Below, one piece after another: positions 38,465 to 47,649 of a stretch of 64,000 nucleotides of DNA. This DNA is from DATJGR01 sp963780795 (GTDB lineage: Bacteria; Pseudomonadota; Gammaproteobacteria; Pseudomonadales; Azotimanducaceae), in contig CAWADH010000008.1 in assembly GCA_963780795.1 (NCBI GenBank), positions 992,001 through 1,056,000 of the forward strand. The letters are read 5' to 3'. The stretch's first letter is position 1; the number at the start of each line of letters is the position of its first letter. Under the pieces are notes generated by a model. It made no database searches, had not been told where the DNA came from, and saw nothing but the letters and a program-made list of their open reading frames with translations. The translations under genes and the position numbers were made by a program.

Positions 38465-39260
38465 TGCGAAGCTGCACGACGTGGTGGATCTGCAACGCAT
38501 CGGCGCCGTCGGTGAACTCGAGGTCGACAGAGACTTCCGCGTTTCGAGTCAGCGTCGCATTCGCTATCGCGAACGGAGGGAATCCCATGGCCACACTCTC
38601 GCCGATCAGCCCGCGGCCGGGCATGCTCGTTGGCAAGGCCGCAACGGTCGGTTGCGTCGCGCTGAACCCGTAGTTCTGATAGCGCCACAGCCGGTTCTGA
38701 TCCACGCAATACGACACCGGCTCCCGCACCAGATACAAGCGCCGTTCCGGCGACTCGAACGGAAACCGATGCGGCGAACCGAGCGCGACGCGCACCACGT
38801 TGGCTGCGTCCGGCGCGCCGAAAGCGGCCGGCGGCGAAACCACTCCGGGATCGGTGAGCGCGTAAACGGCAGCTGGGTTGTCCGGAAACACCGCAATTCG
38901 TGCGCCGGTCAGAGTCGCATCGATCGGCGCGGCGACATCGAACGTTGCGCTGGCGATCGATACCGGCAGATTCAGATAGGTCGATCCGCTTTCCACCGGA
39001 ACGAACTCGAGACAGTTGCCGGAGACCCGCACGCTGTTCGGCAACGCATTTCGCAGCTCGCGCGTCACCCGCTCCGCAGCCAGCCGCATGGTGCTGCCAA
39101 GCTCGGTGCGGCGCACGGTGTTCGCGTATCCGTCGCTCGCGTCGGTGATGAACGAAACTGCGCCGATCGACAGAATTCCCATCACGGTGATCACCACGAC
39201 GAGTTCGATCAGCGTGAAGCCTCGCGCTCGTGTGAGATGCCGGGCGTCGTTGCGAGTCAT
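38454..39260 (-). CDS. mshO: MSHA minor pilin MshO
   Basis: 268 residues. Type III-like prepilin leader ending RARG, then FTLIELVVVITVMGILSIGA with Glu5. A larger ectodomain (~230 residues) is typical of MshO/PilW-like minor pilins that sit near the tip complex. It shares one base with the mshD stop (TGATG). Confidence 0.9.
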   Translation of the reverse strand: MTRNDARHLTRARGFTLIELVVVITVMGILSIGAVSFITDASDGYANTVRRTELGSTMRLAAERVTRELRNALPNSVRVSGNCLEFVPVESGSTYLNLPVSIASATFDVAAPIDATLTGARIAVFPDNPAAVYALTDPGVVSPPAAFGAPDAANVVRVALGSPHRFPFESPERRLYLVREPVSYCVDQNRLWRYQNYGFSATQPTVAALPTSMPGRGLIGESVAMGFPPFAIANATLTRNAEVSVDLEFTDGADALQIHHVVQLRNVP

Positions 39261-39823
39261 CAGAAGTTGGCGCGCAACGCGCTGAACGACATCGAGCCGC
39301 TCTCTTGCGTCGTTACGGTGACCGTCACGAGCTTCGCGTCGGTTGCCGCATCGAGGCCGAGTTGCGCCACCTGCGCCGGCGTCGCGTACGCTACCGACAC
39401 CGCCACACGATAGCTGTCGTAGTCGGGACGCGGATTACCGTCGACATCGCGCGGCGGCTGTTCCACCAGACCGTCATAGTCATCCACGTCGTCGAACTGT
39501 GCGCGCACTTCCCCGTCGCTGAATGCACCGGCGGGCGAGCACGCGGTCGTCGACGTCGAGCACGCGGGCGTGCCGCCCGGCGGCGATTGCTCGTCGTAAC
39601 GCCGGCCCAGAATCTCTTCCATGTACGACTCGGCGAGCGCCACCGCCTTCGGTTGCCAGATCGCGTCGGATTGATGCCGCAATCCCAGGCTCAACGAATA
39701 CATCACGCCGAGCGCAGCGATGCTGATGATGAGCATGGTCACGACGAGTTCGATCAGAGTGAATCCGAATTCCTGCGACGCGGTTCGGTGCCGCGCGTCA
39801 GCTGCAGGCGCCACGGTACGCAT
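39260..39823 (-). CDS. mshD: MSHA minor pilin MshD
   Basis: About 187 residues from the ATG at 39823. The leader ends EFG, then FTLIELVVTMLIISIAALGV. Conserved MshD features are QSDAIWQPKAVALAESYMEE and the Asp-rich stretch FDDVDDYDGLVEQPPRD, probably a calcium-binding or structural loop. It overlaps mshC by 26 bp. A TTG at 39838 could lengthen it by five residues. Confidence 0.9.
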   Translation of the reverse strand: MRTVAPAADARHRTASQEFGFTLIELVVTMLIISIAALGVMYSLSLGLRHQSDAIWQPKAVALAESYMEEILGRRYDEQSPPGGTPACSTSTTACSPAGAFSDGEVRAQFDDVDDYDGLVEQPPRDVDGNPRPDYDSYRVAVSVAYATPAQVAQLGLDAATDAKLVTVTVTTQESGSMSFSALRANF

Positions 39824-40346
39824 ATCCGGTGGATCCAATGCAGACGCTGGACGTGGAATCGCCGCTCGCCGTCAAGCTCACACCGATCGCGGCGTCGAGT
39901 GCCGTCGCTGCAGCGGTGCCGGACACAAGTCCACCGATACCGTCGAATACGAGATGCAGCGGCGCTGCGGGTCCTAACGGCACGTTCGAGGCGCCGTTCG
40001 TCACCGTGAAGCTGATATTGGCCACGTCGGCGTGCTCTTCGTGAGCCGTCACAACCGATGCGCCGTCGTCCACTTGCACGCGAAAGCGCCAATCGCCGGC
40101 GTTCTGATCGACGTCGAGGCTGACGCTGGCGTCCTGCCGCGCGAGCGCGGTCTGCTGAGCGAGCCTGCCGAGCGCAATCAACTGTTGCGAGACGAGCGCC
40201 GGTGCGTATGCATTGCTGCCGACCATGCGGCTGGTCGCGGTCGCCGCGAGGATGCCCATCAGCAGCAGGACGGCGATGAGCTCCACGACGGTGAATCCGC
40301 CGACGTGATGGTCGCGCATCGGTCCGAAGCGGAGTGCGCGACGCAT
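39798..40346 (-). CDS. mshC: MSHA minor pilin MshC
   Basis: About 182 residues from ATG 40346, 31 bp after mshA. The leader ends HHVGG, then FTVVELIAVLLLMGILAATA, a pilin helix with Glu5. A GspH/FimT-like ectodomain follows, with one Cys pair near the C-terminus (SSVCIGSTGYAYRGACS). An ATG at 40319 is an alternative start with a shorter leader. Confidence 0.85.
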   Translation of the reverse strand: MRRALRFGPMRDHHVGGFTVVELIAVLLLMGILAATATSRMVGSNAYAPALVSQQLIALGRLAQQTALARQDASVSLDVDQNAGDWRFRVQVDDGASVVTAHEEHADVANISFTVTNGASNVPLGPAAPLHLVFDGIGGLVSGTAAATALDAAIGVSLTASGDSTSSVCIGSTGYAYRGACS

Positions 40347-40377
40347 CGAAGCATCACCGCGAGGGACGTTGCGACGA

Positions 40378-40920
40378 TTACAGGGTGGCCGTCGTCGCGG
40401 ACAGCAATCCGGTCGTCGACGTGTACTGCAGAAGCGGCACAACGGAGCCGGCCGTGTTGTTCTCGGCAGTGTAGTAGTAGTTGCAGTTGACGCCGTTCAC
40501 TACTGCGGTGAAATCGGTGTTGCTCCCGATCACGTTGGCTGCGGCAGCCACGCTGCTGACCGTCGGGGCGCCGGCCTGCAGCACGCCGTTGAAGATCGCC
40601 GCGCAATCGGCCGAGGTGGTCACGTTGCTGCCTGTCGCCGACCGGTTCGCGGTTCCATACGGAAATCCGTTGGCATTCGTGCGCAGGTTGTTGAACTCGG
40701 CGATCTGCGTGTTCGGGTTGGGCTGCTGCTCTGCAACCCATTGCGCGTGATACAGCGAAATGCCGGTCTGCATGCCGCCGTGAACGCCTTCGACCACCGC
40801 CGCGTGGGCCTCGGTGTCGACGTTCATGAACCGCGGCAATGCTGTTGCAGCGAGGATGCCCAACAGGATGATCACCACGACCAATTCGATGATCGTGAAA
40901 CCGGAACTGGTCCGACGCAT
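40378..40920 (-). CDS. mshA: MSHA major pilin MshA
   Basis: 180 residues, start ATG 40920 with AGGAG eight bases upstream, a strong ribosome-binding site fitting a highly made subunit. The leader MRRTSSG is cleaved before FTIIELVVVIILLGILAATA (Glu5). The ectodomain has the two cysteines of the C-terminal disulfide (TTSADCAAIF and NGVNCNYYY). It is the first gene of the pilin operon mshACDOP. Confidence 0.92.
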   Translation of the reverse strand: MRRTSSGFTIIELVVVIILLGILAATALPRFMNVDTEAHAAVVEGVHGGMQTGISLYHAQWVAEQQPNPNTQIAEFNNLRTNANGFPYGTANRSATGSNVTTSADCAAIFNGVLQAGAPTVSSVAAAANVIGSNTDFTAVVNGVNCNYYYTAENNTAGSVVPLLQYTSTTGLLSATTATL

Positions 40921-40983
40921 GGACGTTCTCCTCGAGTGAATCGATGCCATGCAGGAAGCGTAGTCGGGATTTCCGAATCTGCA

Positions 40984-41009
40984 CGGCGCGCCGCCGATCG
41001 GGCGCGCCG
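40984..41009 (-). repeat. GC-rich inverted repeat between the LLM oxidoreductase gene and mshA
   Basis: GGCGCGCC occurs at 40985-40992 and 41001-41008, separated by 8 nt; each copy is also self-palindromic. It lies in the 132-bp gap ahead of mshA, so it could end the upstream message or shield the mshA leader. No T-run. Confidence 0.45.
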
Positions 41010-41052
41010 GCGAGGTTCGGAGGGTTGGCTCTCGGACAGCGCGAGGTGAGCT

Positions 41053-41910
41053 CTACAGTTTGGCGATCACCTCGTCGCCGAGCCGCTTGATCGCGTCGGT
41101 GGGATCACCGGCCGCCATCGCAAAGGTCACTACGCGGGACACGCCGATGTCGCGCAGCTTACGAATGGTGTCGAGTCCGGTCTGCGGTTGCCACATCGCG
41201 GTGATCTCGATCTCCGAATAATTGCGCCCGAGGCGTTTGCAGACGGCTTTCAGCTCGTCCAACGACTTCGACAGTTCCGCGGGATCGCCGGCCGGTGCGA
41301 ACCAGCCGTCACCCACAGTCGCGATGCGTTCGTAAATCTTGCCCTTTGCACCGCCGATGATCACCGGCACGTGCGGGCGCTGCACCGGAATCGGGTAGCT
41401 CTTGAAGCCGTGCCAGTTCAGAAATTCGCTGTCGTGTTCCACCACATCGCCCGACCACACCTTCTTCATCGCCACCACGTAGTCGTCGAAGCGCGCGCCG
41501 CGCCGTTCGAACGGCGTGCCCATCGCGACGAACTCTTCCTGTAACCAGCCGATGCCGACGCCCAGCATGAAGCGGCCGTTCGACACCAGATCGAGGCTCG
41601 CCACCTGCTTCGCCATCAGCAGCGGATTGGTCTGCGACAGGATGTTGACGCCGGTTCCGAGCCGGATCTTCTTCGTCTGCGCCGCAACGACCGCGAGCGC
41701 GATCAGCGGATCGATGAAGTTCGTCTCGGGCGTGGCGCCCATCTTGCCGTTCGGGCTGTAGGGATACTTCGATTTGTAGTCGAGCGGCACGATCACGTGC
41801 TCGAACGTCCATACCGACTCGACACCCACCGATTCGGCGACCTGCGACATGCGCACCATCTGCTCGGCGTTCGCAACGCCGATGTTCACGGGAATCAGAC
41901 CGATCTTCAT
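41053..41910 (-). CDS. LLM-class F420-dependent-type oxidoreductase
   Basis: 285 residues, a luciferase-like monooxygenase-fold TIM barrel of the F420-type (TIGR03619-like) group. KIGLIPVNIGVANAEQMVRM at the start, VWTFEHVIVPLDY, IRLGTGVNILSQTNPLLMAK and GRFMLGVGIGWLQEEF are family sequence. The ATG at 41910 has GGAGG five bases upstream. Substrate and even cofactor (F420 or FMN) cannot be told. It sits in the same direction between mshG and mshA, where other msh loci have small genes (mshF, mshB); it has no known role in pili. Confidence 0.85.
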   Translation of the reverse strand: MKIGLIPVNIGVANAEQMVRMSQVAESVGVESVWTFEHVIVPLDYKSKYPYSPNGKMGATPETNFIDPLIALAVVAAQTKKIRLGTGVNILSQTNPLLMAKQVASLDLVSNGRFMLGVGIGWLQEEFVAMGTPFERRGARFDDYVVAMKKVWSGDVVEHDSEFLNWHGFKSYPIPVQRPHVPVIIGGAKGKIYERIATVGDGWFAPAGDPAELSKSLDELKAVCKRLGRNYSEIEITAMWQPQTGLDTIRKLRDIGVSRVVTFAMAAGDPTDAIKRLGDEVIAKL

Positions 41911-42009
41911 CGCACCCTCCGGCATCAGATTGAGCGCGCATCGAAGCAGACGCGGATACGGTGCGCAAGCGCGGAACTCCGCGTCGCGATATCGAACGAT
42001 GAAAACGCC

Positions 42010-43227
42010 TCAGCGATGCGCGACGCTCGAGAGATCCCAAAGCGGCAGGAATACGCCGAGCGCCAGCACCAGCACCATCGCGCCAATCGCGATGATCAGG
42101 ATCGGTTCGATGGCGTCGGTCAGCGTCTTCAGCGAGTAGTCCACTTCCTGTTCGTAGAAACCGGCGGATTGCGCGAGCAGTTCGTCGATCGAACCGGTCT
42201 CTTCGCCGACCGCGAGCATCTGCATGACGACCGGAGTGAACATGCCGCTGGCGCCTGCGGTGGTGGTGATGCTCTCGCCGCGCTCGATACCCGCGCGCAT
42301 GCCGAGCACGAGCCGGGACATGTACTCGTTGCCGATGGCACCGGCCACGACGGTGAGACCCTGCGTAACGGGCAAACCGGATCTCATCACCATCGCGAAC
42401 GTCTGGCAGAAACGCGCCAGGTTGATGCGCTCGAAGATCGGCCCGACGATCGGCAGCTTCAGCTTCCAGCGGTCCCATGCATGCCGGCCGTCGTCGGTTT
42501 CGACCCAGCGCTTGATCGCATACGCAACGCCGCAGCATCCCACCAGCAGATACGGCCAGAACGCGACGAAGAACTGCGAGATGGCGAGAATCACCTGCGT
42601 CTGCCACGGCAGCTGCGCGTGAAACTTGGCGAACACGTTGGCAAACGCCGGAATCACGAACACGTTGAGAATCGCAATGGCCACTCCGATTGCGATCAGC
42701 ACGAACGACGGATACCGCGTGGCAGACTTCAGGCGCTTGATGGTTTCGCGTTCGAGTTCCAGATACTGGGCGATGCGCCGGAACGCTTCGTCGAGCCGGC
42801 CGGTATTCTCACCGACGTGGATCACCGCGGAGTAGAGATCCGAGAACACGTCCGAATGTCGCTTCAGACTCGTTGCGAAGTCGACGCCGCCTTCGAGATC
42901 CACCGCCACTTCCTCGAGCACTGCACCGAGCCGCGGATTACGCGCGGACTCCGAGAGCCCGCGCACCGCGCGTACGATCGAGATGCCGGCTTTCGCGAGC
43001 GTCGACATCTGGTGGCTGAAGATGATCAGTTCGTCGAGGTTCACGGTGGTCTTGAACCACGGTAGCGAAAGCGCAGGCGTTCGATCGGCCTCGGTCGGCG
43101 CGATGGTCAGCGGAATCGCGCCTGTTTCGCTCAGTTGCGCTGCGACCATCGCCGCGCTGGCGGCTTCGACCTGACCGCGAAGCGATCGACCGTTCGAATC
43201 GCGCGCCTGGTAGCTGAAGCGGGTCAC
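42010..43227 (-). CDS. mshG: MSHA inner-membrane platform protein MshG
   Basis: 405 residues, a PilC/GspF-type platform. Two T2SSF domains (FSHQMSTLAKAGISIVRAVR and FCQTFAMVMRSGLPVTQGL) and three membrane helices (FVLIAIGVAIAILNVFVIPA, YLLVGCCGVAYAIKRW, ILIIAIGAMVLVLALGVFL) are seen. It starts at GTG 43227, five bases after the mshE stop, with family N-terminus TRFSYQARDSNGRSLRGQ. It should be moved by the MshE ATPase. Confidence 0.93.
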   Translation of the reverse strand: MTRFSYQARDSNGRSLRGQVEAASAAMVAAQLSETGAIPLTIAPTEADRTPALSLPWFKTTVNLDELIIFSHQMSTLAKAGISIVRAVRGLSESARNPRLGAVLEEVAVDLEGGVDFATSLKRHSDVFSDLYSAVIHVGENTGRLDEAFRRIAQYLELERETIKRLKSATRYPSFVLIAIGVAIAILNVFVIPAFANVFAKFHAQLPWQTQVILAISQFFVAFWPYLLVGCCGVAYAIKRWVETDDGRHAWDRWKLKLPIVGPIFERINLARFCQTFAMVMRSGLPVTQGLTVVAGAIGNEYMSRLVLGMRAGIERGESITTTAGASGMFTPVVMQMLAVGEETGSIDELLAQSAGFYEQEVDYSLKTLTDAIEPILIIAIGAMVLVLALGVFLPLWDLSSVAHR

Positions 43228-43232
43228 GGCGT

Positions 43233-45035
43233 TCAGTGGCTCGCGGAATTCGGCGACGCGGCATGTCCGCGCGCCGTGTTCATTGCGAGCAGTTCGCTCG
43301 TCAGCGGATCGACTTCGCCGATCTTCAGGTCGTCCACCTGTCCGGACAGCGCGAGCACTTCCGATAGCGCCGTATCGCCGTGCACGGCGAGATCGAGCGC
43401 GTTCAGTACGAGCGACCGGAAGCCGCGCTGCCGGCGGGCTTCGCGGCCGAACGCCTCGCTGTCGCCGCCGCGTAAGGTGTTCGCGAGTTCCTCGTCGAGC
43501 TCGAGCAGCTCGAACACGCCAGTGCGGCCGTAGAACCCGGTACGGTTGCAACGGCTGCATCCGCGCCCCTGGTAGAATGTCAGCGCGTGTGCACGGTCCT
43601 TTCCAACGAGCGCGTTGAGCCACGCATACTGTTGATCGTCCGGCGTGGCCTCTTCGCTACACTTCTCGCAGATCTTCCGCACCAGACGTTGCGCGAGAAT
43701 CCCCCGCAGTGACGCAGCAGCGAGATACCCTTCGATGCCGATGTCGAGCAGCCGTGTAGCGCTGCTGATCGCGTCGTTCGTGTGCAACGTAGATAACACG
43801 AGATGTCCGGTCATCGACGCGCGCAATGCAATTTCGGCCGTCTCGCGGTCGCGGATCTCGCCCACCAGCAGGATATCCGGGTCCTGCCGCAGCGCCGCGC
43901 GCAGCACCGTTGCGAAGGTCAGGCCGATCTTCGGCATCACCTGCACCTGATTGACGCGCTCGAGCTGATATTCCACCGGGTCTTCGACCGTGATGATCTT
44001 CTTGCCGGGCATGTTCAGTTCGTTCAGCGCGCCATACAGCGTGGTCGTCTTGCCGCTTCCGGTCGGACCCGTCACCAGAATCAGACCGTTGGGACGCGCG
44101 ATCAGAAACCGCAACCGCACCATGATGTTCTCGGGCATACCGATCGCTTCCAGACGCGCGATGCCGCCGCTCTGGTCGAGCAGACGCATCACCACCGATT
44201 CGCCGTGCTGCACCGGCATCGTCGACAACCGCACGTCGATATCGCGGCCTTTCACGCGCGTTTCAAAACGGCCGTCCTGCGGCAGGCGTTTCTCGGAAAT
44301 GTCGAGACCGGCGATAAGCTTCAGCCGCGACACGAGCGCCGCGGCGATGCGCGTTTCCTTGATGGTCGTTTCCTGGAGAACCCCGTCTACACGTTGGCGG
44401 ATGCGCAGCACCAGTTCGTCGGGTTCGATGTGCACGTCGGACGCGCGCACCTGCACCGCGTCCTCCATGATCGATTGCAGCAGCCGTGCAACCGGACTCG
44501 ACGCGCCTTCTTCCGACGCTCCGATCGCGGAAAGCGAAAACTGATCGTCCGACAGTTCGCCTTCGAGCTCGCCGGCGATGTTGACGATGTCGCCGGTGCG
44601 CCGATACGCCAGGTCGAGCATCGACAGCAATTCGCTTTCTCGCACAACCGCGAGCGCAACCGGTTGCTTCAGCTGCCTTGCGAGTTCGTCGTACGCGAAC
44701 ACATCCATCGGGTCCGCCATGCCAAGCAGCACCTCGCCATTGCGCTCCTCCAGCACGATTGCCCGATAGCGCCGCGCGTAGGTCTCCGGCAGCCGTCCAA
44801 CCAGCGTCGGCTCGAAGTTCACGTGCTTGAGATCGACGAACGGAATGCCGAATTGCTCGGACAGGAAGCCGAGGAACCGGTCTTCGTCGATGAAGCCCTT
44901 GTCGACGAGAATGCGGCCGAGCTTGCGCCCGGAGATGCGCTGTTCAGCGAGCGCGGCCTGCAGCTGTTCCTCGGTGATTTCGCCGTTGCTGACGAGCATG
45001 TCGCCGATGCGAACCTTGGTTCTTCTGGGTATCAC
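43233..45035 (-). CDS. mshE: MSHA extension ATPase MshE
   Basis: 600 residues, a PilB/GspE-type hexameric ATPase. The N-terminal MshEN domain (IGDMLVSNGEITEEQLQ, LGRILVDKGFIDEDRFLGFL) in Vibrio binds cyclic di-GMP. Walker A is VTGPTGSGKTTTLYGAL, the Asp box is ILVGEIRDRETAEIAL, and the zinc tetracysteine motif CEKC...CSRC is present. It powers pilus extension, and c-di-GMP control is inferred from the family. Confidence 0.95.
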   Translation of the reverse strand: MIPRRTKVRIGDMLVSNGEITEEQLQAALAEQRISGRKLGRILVDKGFIDEDRFLGFLSEQFGIPFVDLKHVNFEPTLVGRLPETYARRYRAIVLEERNGEVLLGMADPMDVFAYDELARQLKQPVALAVVRESELLSMLDLAYRRTGDIVNIAGELEGELSDDQFSLSAIGASEEGASSPVARLLQSIMEDAVQVRASDVHIEPDELVLRIRQRVDGVLQETTIKETRIAAALVSRLKLIAGLDISEKRLPQDGRFETRVKGRDIDVRLSTMPVQHGESVVMRLLDQSGGIARLEAIGMPENIMVRLRFLIARPNGLILVTGPTGSGKTTTLYGALNELNMPGKKIITVEDPVEYQLERVNQVQVMPKIGLTFATVLRAALRQDPDILLVGEIRDRETAEIALRASMTGHLVLSTLHTNDAISSATRLLDIGIEGYLAAASLRGILAQRLVRKICEKCSEEATPDDQQYAWLNALVGKDRAHALTFYQGRGCSRCNRTGFYGRTGVFELLELDEELANTLRGGDSEAFGREARRQRGFRSLVLNALDLAVHGDTALSEVLALSGQVDDLKIGEVDPLTSELLAMNTARGHAASPNSASH

Positions 45036-45045
45036 GCGTCGCGCC

Positions 45046-45900
45046 TCAACCGATACGTTGGAGCCGCTGTGCCGCCCACTCAGCGAGCGGCGTTCCGGGA
45101 GCTGCGAGCGTTCGCAGCGTTCTGTACGCGCCGACCAGCTCGCCGCTCCGCCCGAGCTTCTCCTGTGTCACCGCGTACCCGGCCCACCAGCGCGTGTTGG
45201 TCGAGTCCAGCGTGAGCAGCGCGCGATAGACCGCTGCCGCCTCCGCGTAGCGCGACGTCCGCACCATCACCGCCGCGAGCAGGTCATGCTGTTGCGTCGA
45301 GACGTGGATGTCCGGCAGCCCTTCCAACAGCAACGCATAGGCGCATTCGTAGTCGCCCTGACCGACTGCGACATGCGCATCCAGCACGCGCAGCCTGGAC
45401 ACTGCCTTCGGGTTATCGGCGCGGGCCCCGTCAATCATTGCGATCGCGCCGCTGAAGTCGCGCACGGCGATTCTGCGCGCTACCTGAACCTCGAGATCAG
45501 TGCCCTCACTGGCGTTCTTGACGACCGGCGTCGCTTCTCTCGCCGGAGGTGGTTTATAGAATGCAACCGATGCGGCGCGCTTCGTCGCGGCGCGAGCGAC
45601 GGCCTGGATCGATTTTGCCTGTGATCGAGCGCTTCCATTCCAGCGCCCGCTCATCACTTCGCTGTGCTGCGCGAGCGCAGTCCAAATCGACGCGGTGTTC
45701 ACTGACGGTGCCGGCGCGGGTGCCGCAAGCCAGGGCGTATCGGCAGTTGGCGCAGGTTCAAGGATCGGCGCCGCGTTCACGCGCACGTCGTGCACCACGA
45801 GCAGTGCCAGCGTCCACAACGCGAAAAACACGGAGAGGCGAGCCGCACCCCCGTGTCGATCCGGCAGCGCAACCAGCGAATTCACCGAGACGTCGCTCAT
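45046..45900 (-). CDS. mshN: MshN-like TPR protein
   Basis: 284 residues. One membrane helix near the N-terminus (LSVFFALWTLALLVVHDV), a Pro/Ala-rich linker, then TPR-type helices (DFSGAIAMIDGARADNPKA, QGDYECAYALLLEG, RYAEAAAVYRALLTLD). MshN in other loci lies next to mshE and has this layout. The sequence is not strongly conserved, so the name rests on topology and position. It starts 9 bp after the mshL stop. Confidence 0.75.
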   Translation of the reverse strand: MSDVSVNSLVALPDRHGGAARLSVFFALWTLALLVVHDVRVNAAPILEPAPTADTPWLAAPAPAPSVNTASIWTALAQHSEVMSGRWNGSARSQAKSIQAVARAATKRAASVAFYKPPPAREATPVVKNASEGTDLEVQVARRIAVRDFSGAIAMIDGARADNPKAVSRLRVLDAHVAVGQGDYECAYALLLEGLPDIHVSTQQHDLLAAVMVRTSRYAEAAAVYRALLTLDSTNTRWWAGYAVTQEKLGRSGELVGAYRTLRTLAAPGTPLAEWAAQRLQRIG

Positions 45901-45909
45901 GTCGTCACC

Positions 45910-47649
45910 TCATTGCGCCACGCGCGGATCCAGTTGCGCCTTCAACGCCTTCACTCGTGCGAGACTCTCGTTCATGGCCTCGATCTGCGACTGGTCGTCC
46001 GATACCACCGGCCGCAGCAGAATCACCAACTCGCTCTTCACGCTCGACTGCTGTTTCTGTTTGAACGCGTAGCCGAGCACCGGCACGTGCGACAGCCACG
46101 GCACGCCGGAATCCGAATCGCCGCTGGTGGTCTGCATCAATCCGCCGATCACGATGATCTGTCCGCTCTGCGCGCGCACGATGCTGTCGGATTCGCGAAT
46201 GGTACTGGCCGCGAGCGGCACGCTCTGGCCCGCGATGATCTTGTTCTGCTGGCTGACTTCGCTGACTGTCGGATGAATGTGCAGGATCACTTCGCCTTGC
46301 GCGCTGATCTCCGGCGTGACGTCTAGCGCGATGCCGGAAAAGAACGGCGTGAGTTGCGGCGAGTCGTTGGTGTTGATTGCGCTGCCTGCCGTCACCGTCG
46401 TGGTGGAGATATTCGTTACGAAGTACTCGTCGCTGCCCACCTTGATGACCGCCTTCTGGTTGTTCACGGTCGAAATGCGCGGGCTCGACAGCACCTGCAC
46501 GGCGCCTTGCGTTTCCAGCAGGCTGATCACGGCGTCGAAATCGGAGAACGCCATGTACAGATTGAATTTCGACTCGAGCGGGTTGAAGAACTGCTTCGCC
46601 TGGTTGAAATCGAACTGACCGGCAACGTCGTTGTTGCTGCCGGCGGCGATCACGTTGCCGTCGGCATCGATGATCGGCTTGAACGATCCGCCCGAGTCCT
46701 TGCCAAAGGTGTTCCACTGGATGCCGGCCTCGAACCCGGACTTCAGCGTCACCTCGATGACCTTCGCTTCGAGAATGACCTGTCGCCGCAGCATCAGCTG
46801 CGCGCGATCGAGATACGTGCGCACCGCCTGCAACGCATTCGGCATCGCGCGCACCACGACGATGCCGACTTGCGGCGTCACCACCACGCTGCTGCCCGGA
46901 ACGTCACCGATGATCGAAGTGAGCGTTTTCGCGAGTTCCTGCCAGAAGTTCGCGTCGCTGTCGGTATTCACCTGCGTGCCGACGGTGTTGGTCGCGCTGT
47001 TGTTGCCGGCGCCGTTCTGCACGTAGCCGCCGTACGGATTCGTGTATTCGCCGTTGACGCCGCCACTGTTCTGATCGGTGATCGTGCTCGCGCTCACCTG
47101 CATTTCCGACTGGCCTTTGCGACCGACGTTCAGGTAGTCGATGTGCATGATCTCGGTGCGCATCGCGTCCGGGAACACCTGGTACAGCCGGCCGCTTCTC
47201 TGATAGTCGTAGCCGTAAACGTTGCGCATGATGTCCATCACTTCCGCAACGGTGACGTCCTTGAGATCGAGCGACACCTCTCCTTTCACGTCGGGATGCA
47301 CGACCATGTTGTAGTGCGTGCCCGAAACGAGCGATCGGAAGAAGTCGGCGGCTTTCACCTTGTCCACAGAGAGATCGAAGCGCTCTTCACCCGGCTCCGG
47401 CGTCGAAGCAACGCCCGGCAACGGCGGCATCAGCTGTTGCATCACGTCTTTGGGAATTTCTTTTCCGGTGTCCGTGGGTTGCGTCGGCACCTGCCGGTTC
47501 CGCTGGATCCCGGCCTCCAGCGTTGCCTGCGCCTCGCTCGCGCTATCCGTGTCCAACGCAGCACGCGGCTGCAGCGGGCTCAACTGCTGGCATCCGACGA
47601 TGGCAATGCAGCCAACCAGCAGCACGTGCCTCAAACGCATGATCGTCAT
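45910..47649 (-). CDS. mshL: MSHA secretin MshL
   Basis: 579 residues, a lipoprotein secretin (lipobox AIVGC). An STN-like N0 domain (FDLSVDKVKAADFFRSLVSG), a secretin_N part with a Gly/Asn-rich insert, and the C-terminal secretin barrel (QVLSSPRISTVNNQKAVIKV, IIVIGGLMQTTSGDSDSG). It forms the outer-membrane pore for the MSHA-type pilus, separate from PilQ. The start ATG 47649 overlaps the mshK stop (ATGA) and has AAGGA six bases upstream. Confidence 0.95.
   Translation of the reverse strand: MTIMRLRHVLLVGCIAIVGCQQLSPLQPRAALDTDSASEAQATLEAGIQRNRQVPTQPTDTGKEIPKDVMQQLMPPLPGVASTPEPGEERFDLSVDKVKAADFFRSLVSGTHYNMVVHPDVKGEVSLDLKDVTVAEVMDIMRNVYGYDYQRSGRLYQVFPDAMRTEIMHIDYLNVGRKGQSEMQVSASTITDQNSGGVNGEYTNPYGGYVQNGAGNNSATNTVGTQVNTDSDANFWQELAKTLTSIIGDVPGSSVVVTPQVGIVVVRAMPNALQAVRTYLDRAQLMLRRQVILEAKVIEVTLKSGFEAGIQWNTFGKDSGGSFKPIIDADGNVIAAGSNNDVAGQFDFNQAKQFFNPLESKFNLYMAFSDFDAVISLLETQGAVQVLSSPRISTVNNQKAVIKVGSDEYFVTNISTTTVTAGSAINTNDSPQLTPFFSGIALDVTPEISAQGEVILHIHPTVSEVSQQNKIIAGQSVPLAASTIRESDSIVRAQSGQIIVIGGLMQTTSGDSDSGVPWLSHVPVLGYAFKQKQQSSVKSELVILLRPVVSDDQSQIEAMNESLARVKALKAQLDPRVAQ

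Noticed and set aside
42138..42607. A CRISPR-like or phase-variable repeat in the msh region
   Set aside because: No regularly spaced repeats or long simple-sequence tracts were found; the pilin similarities are protein-level only.
43803..45215. Open frame of 470 codons opposite mshE
   Set aside because: Antisense shadow, no family match.
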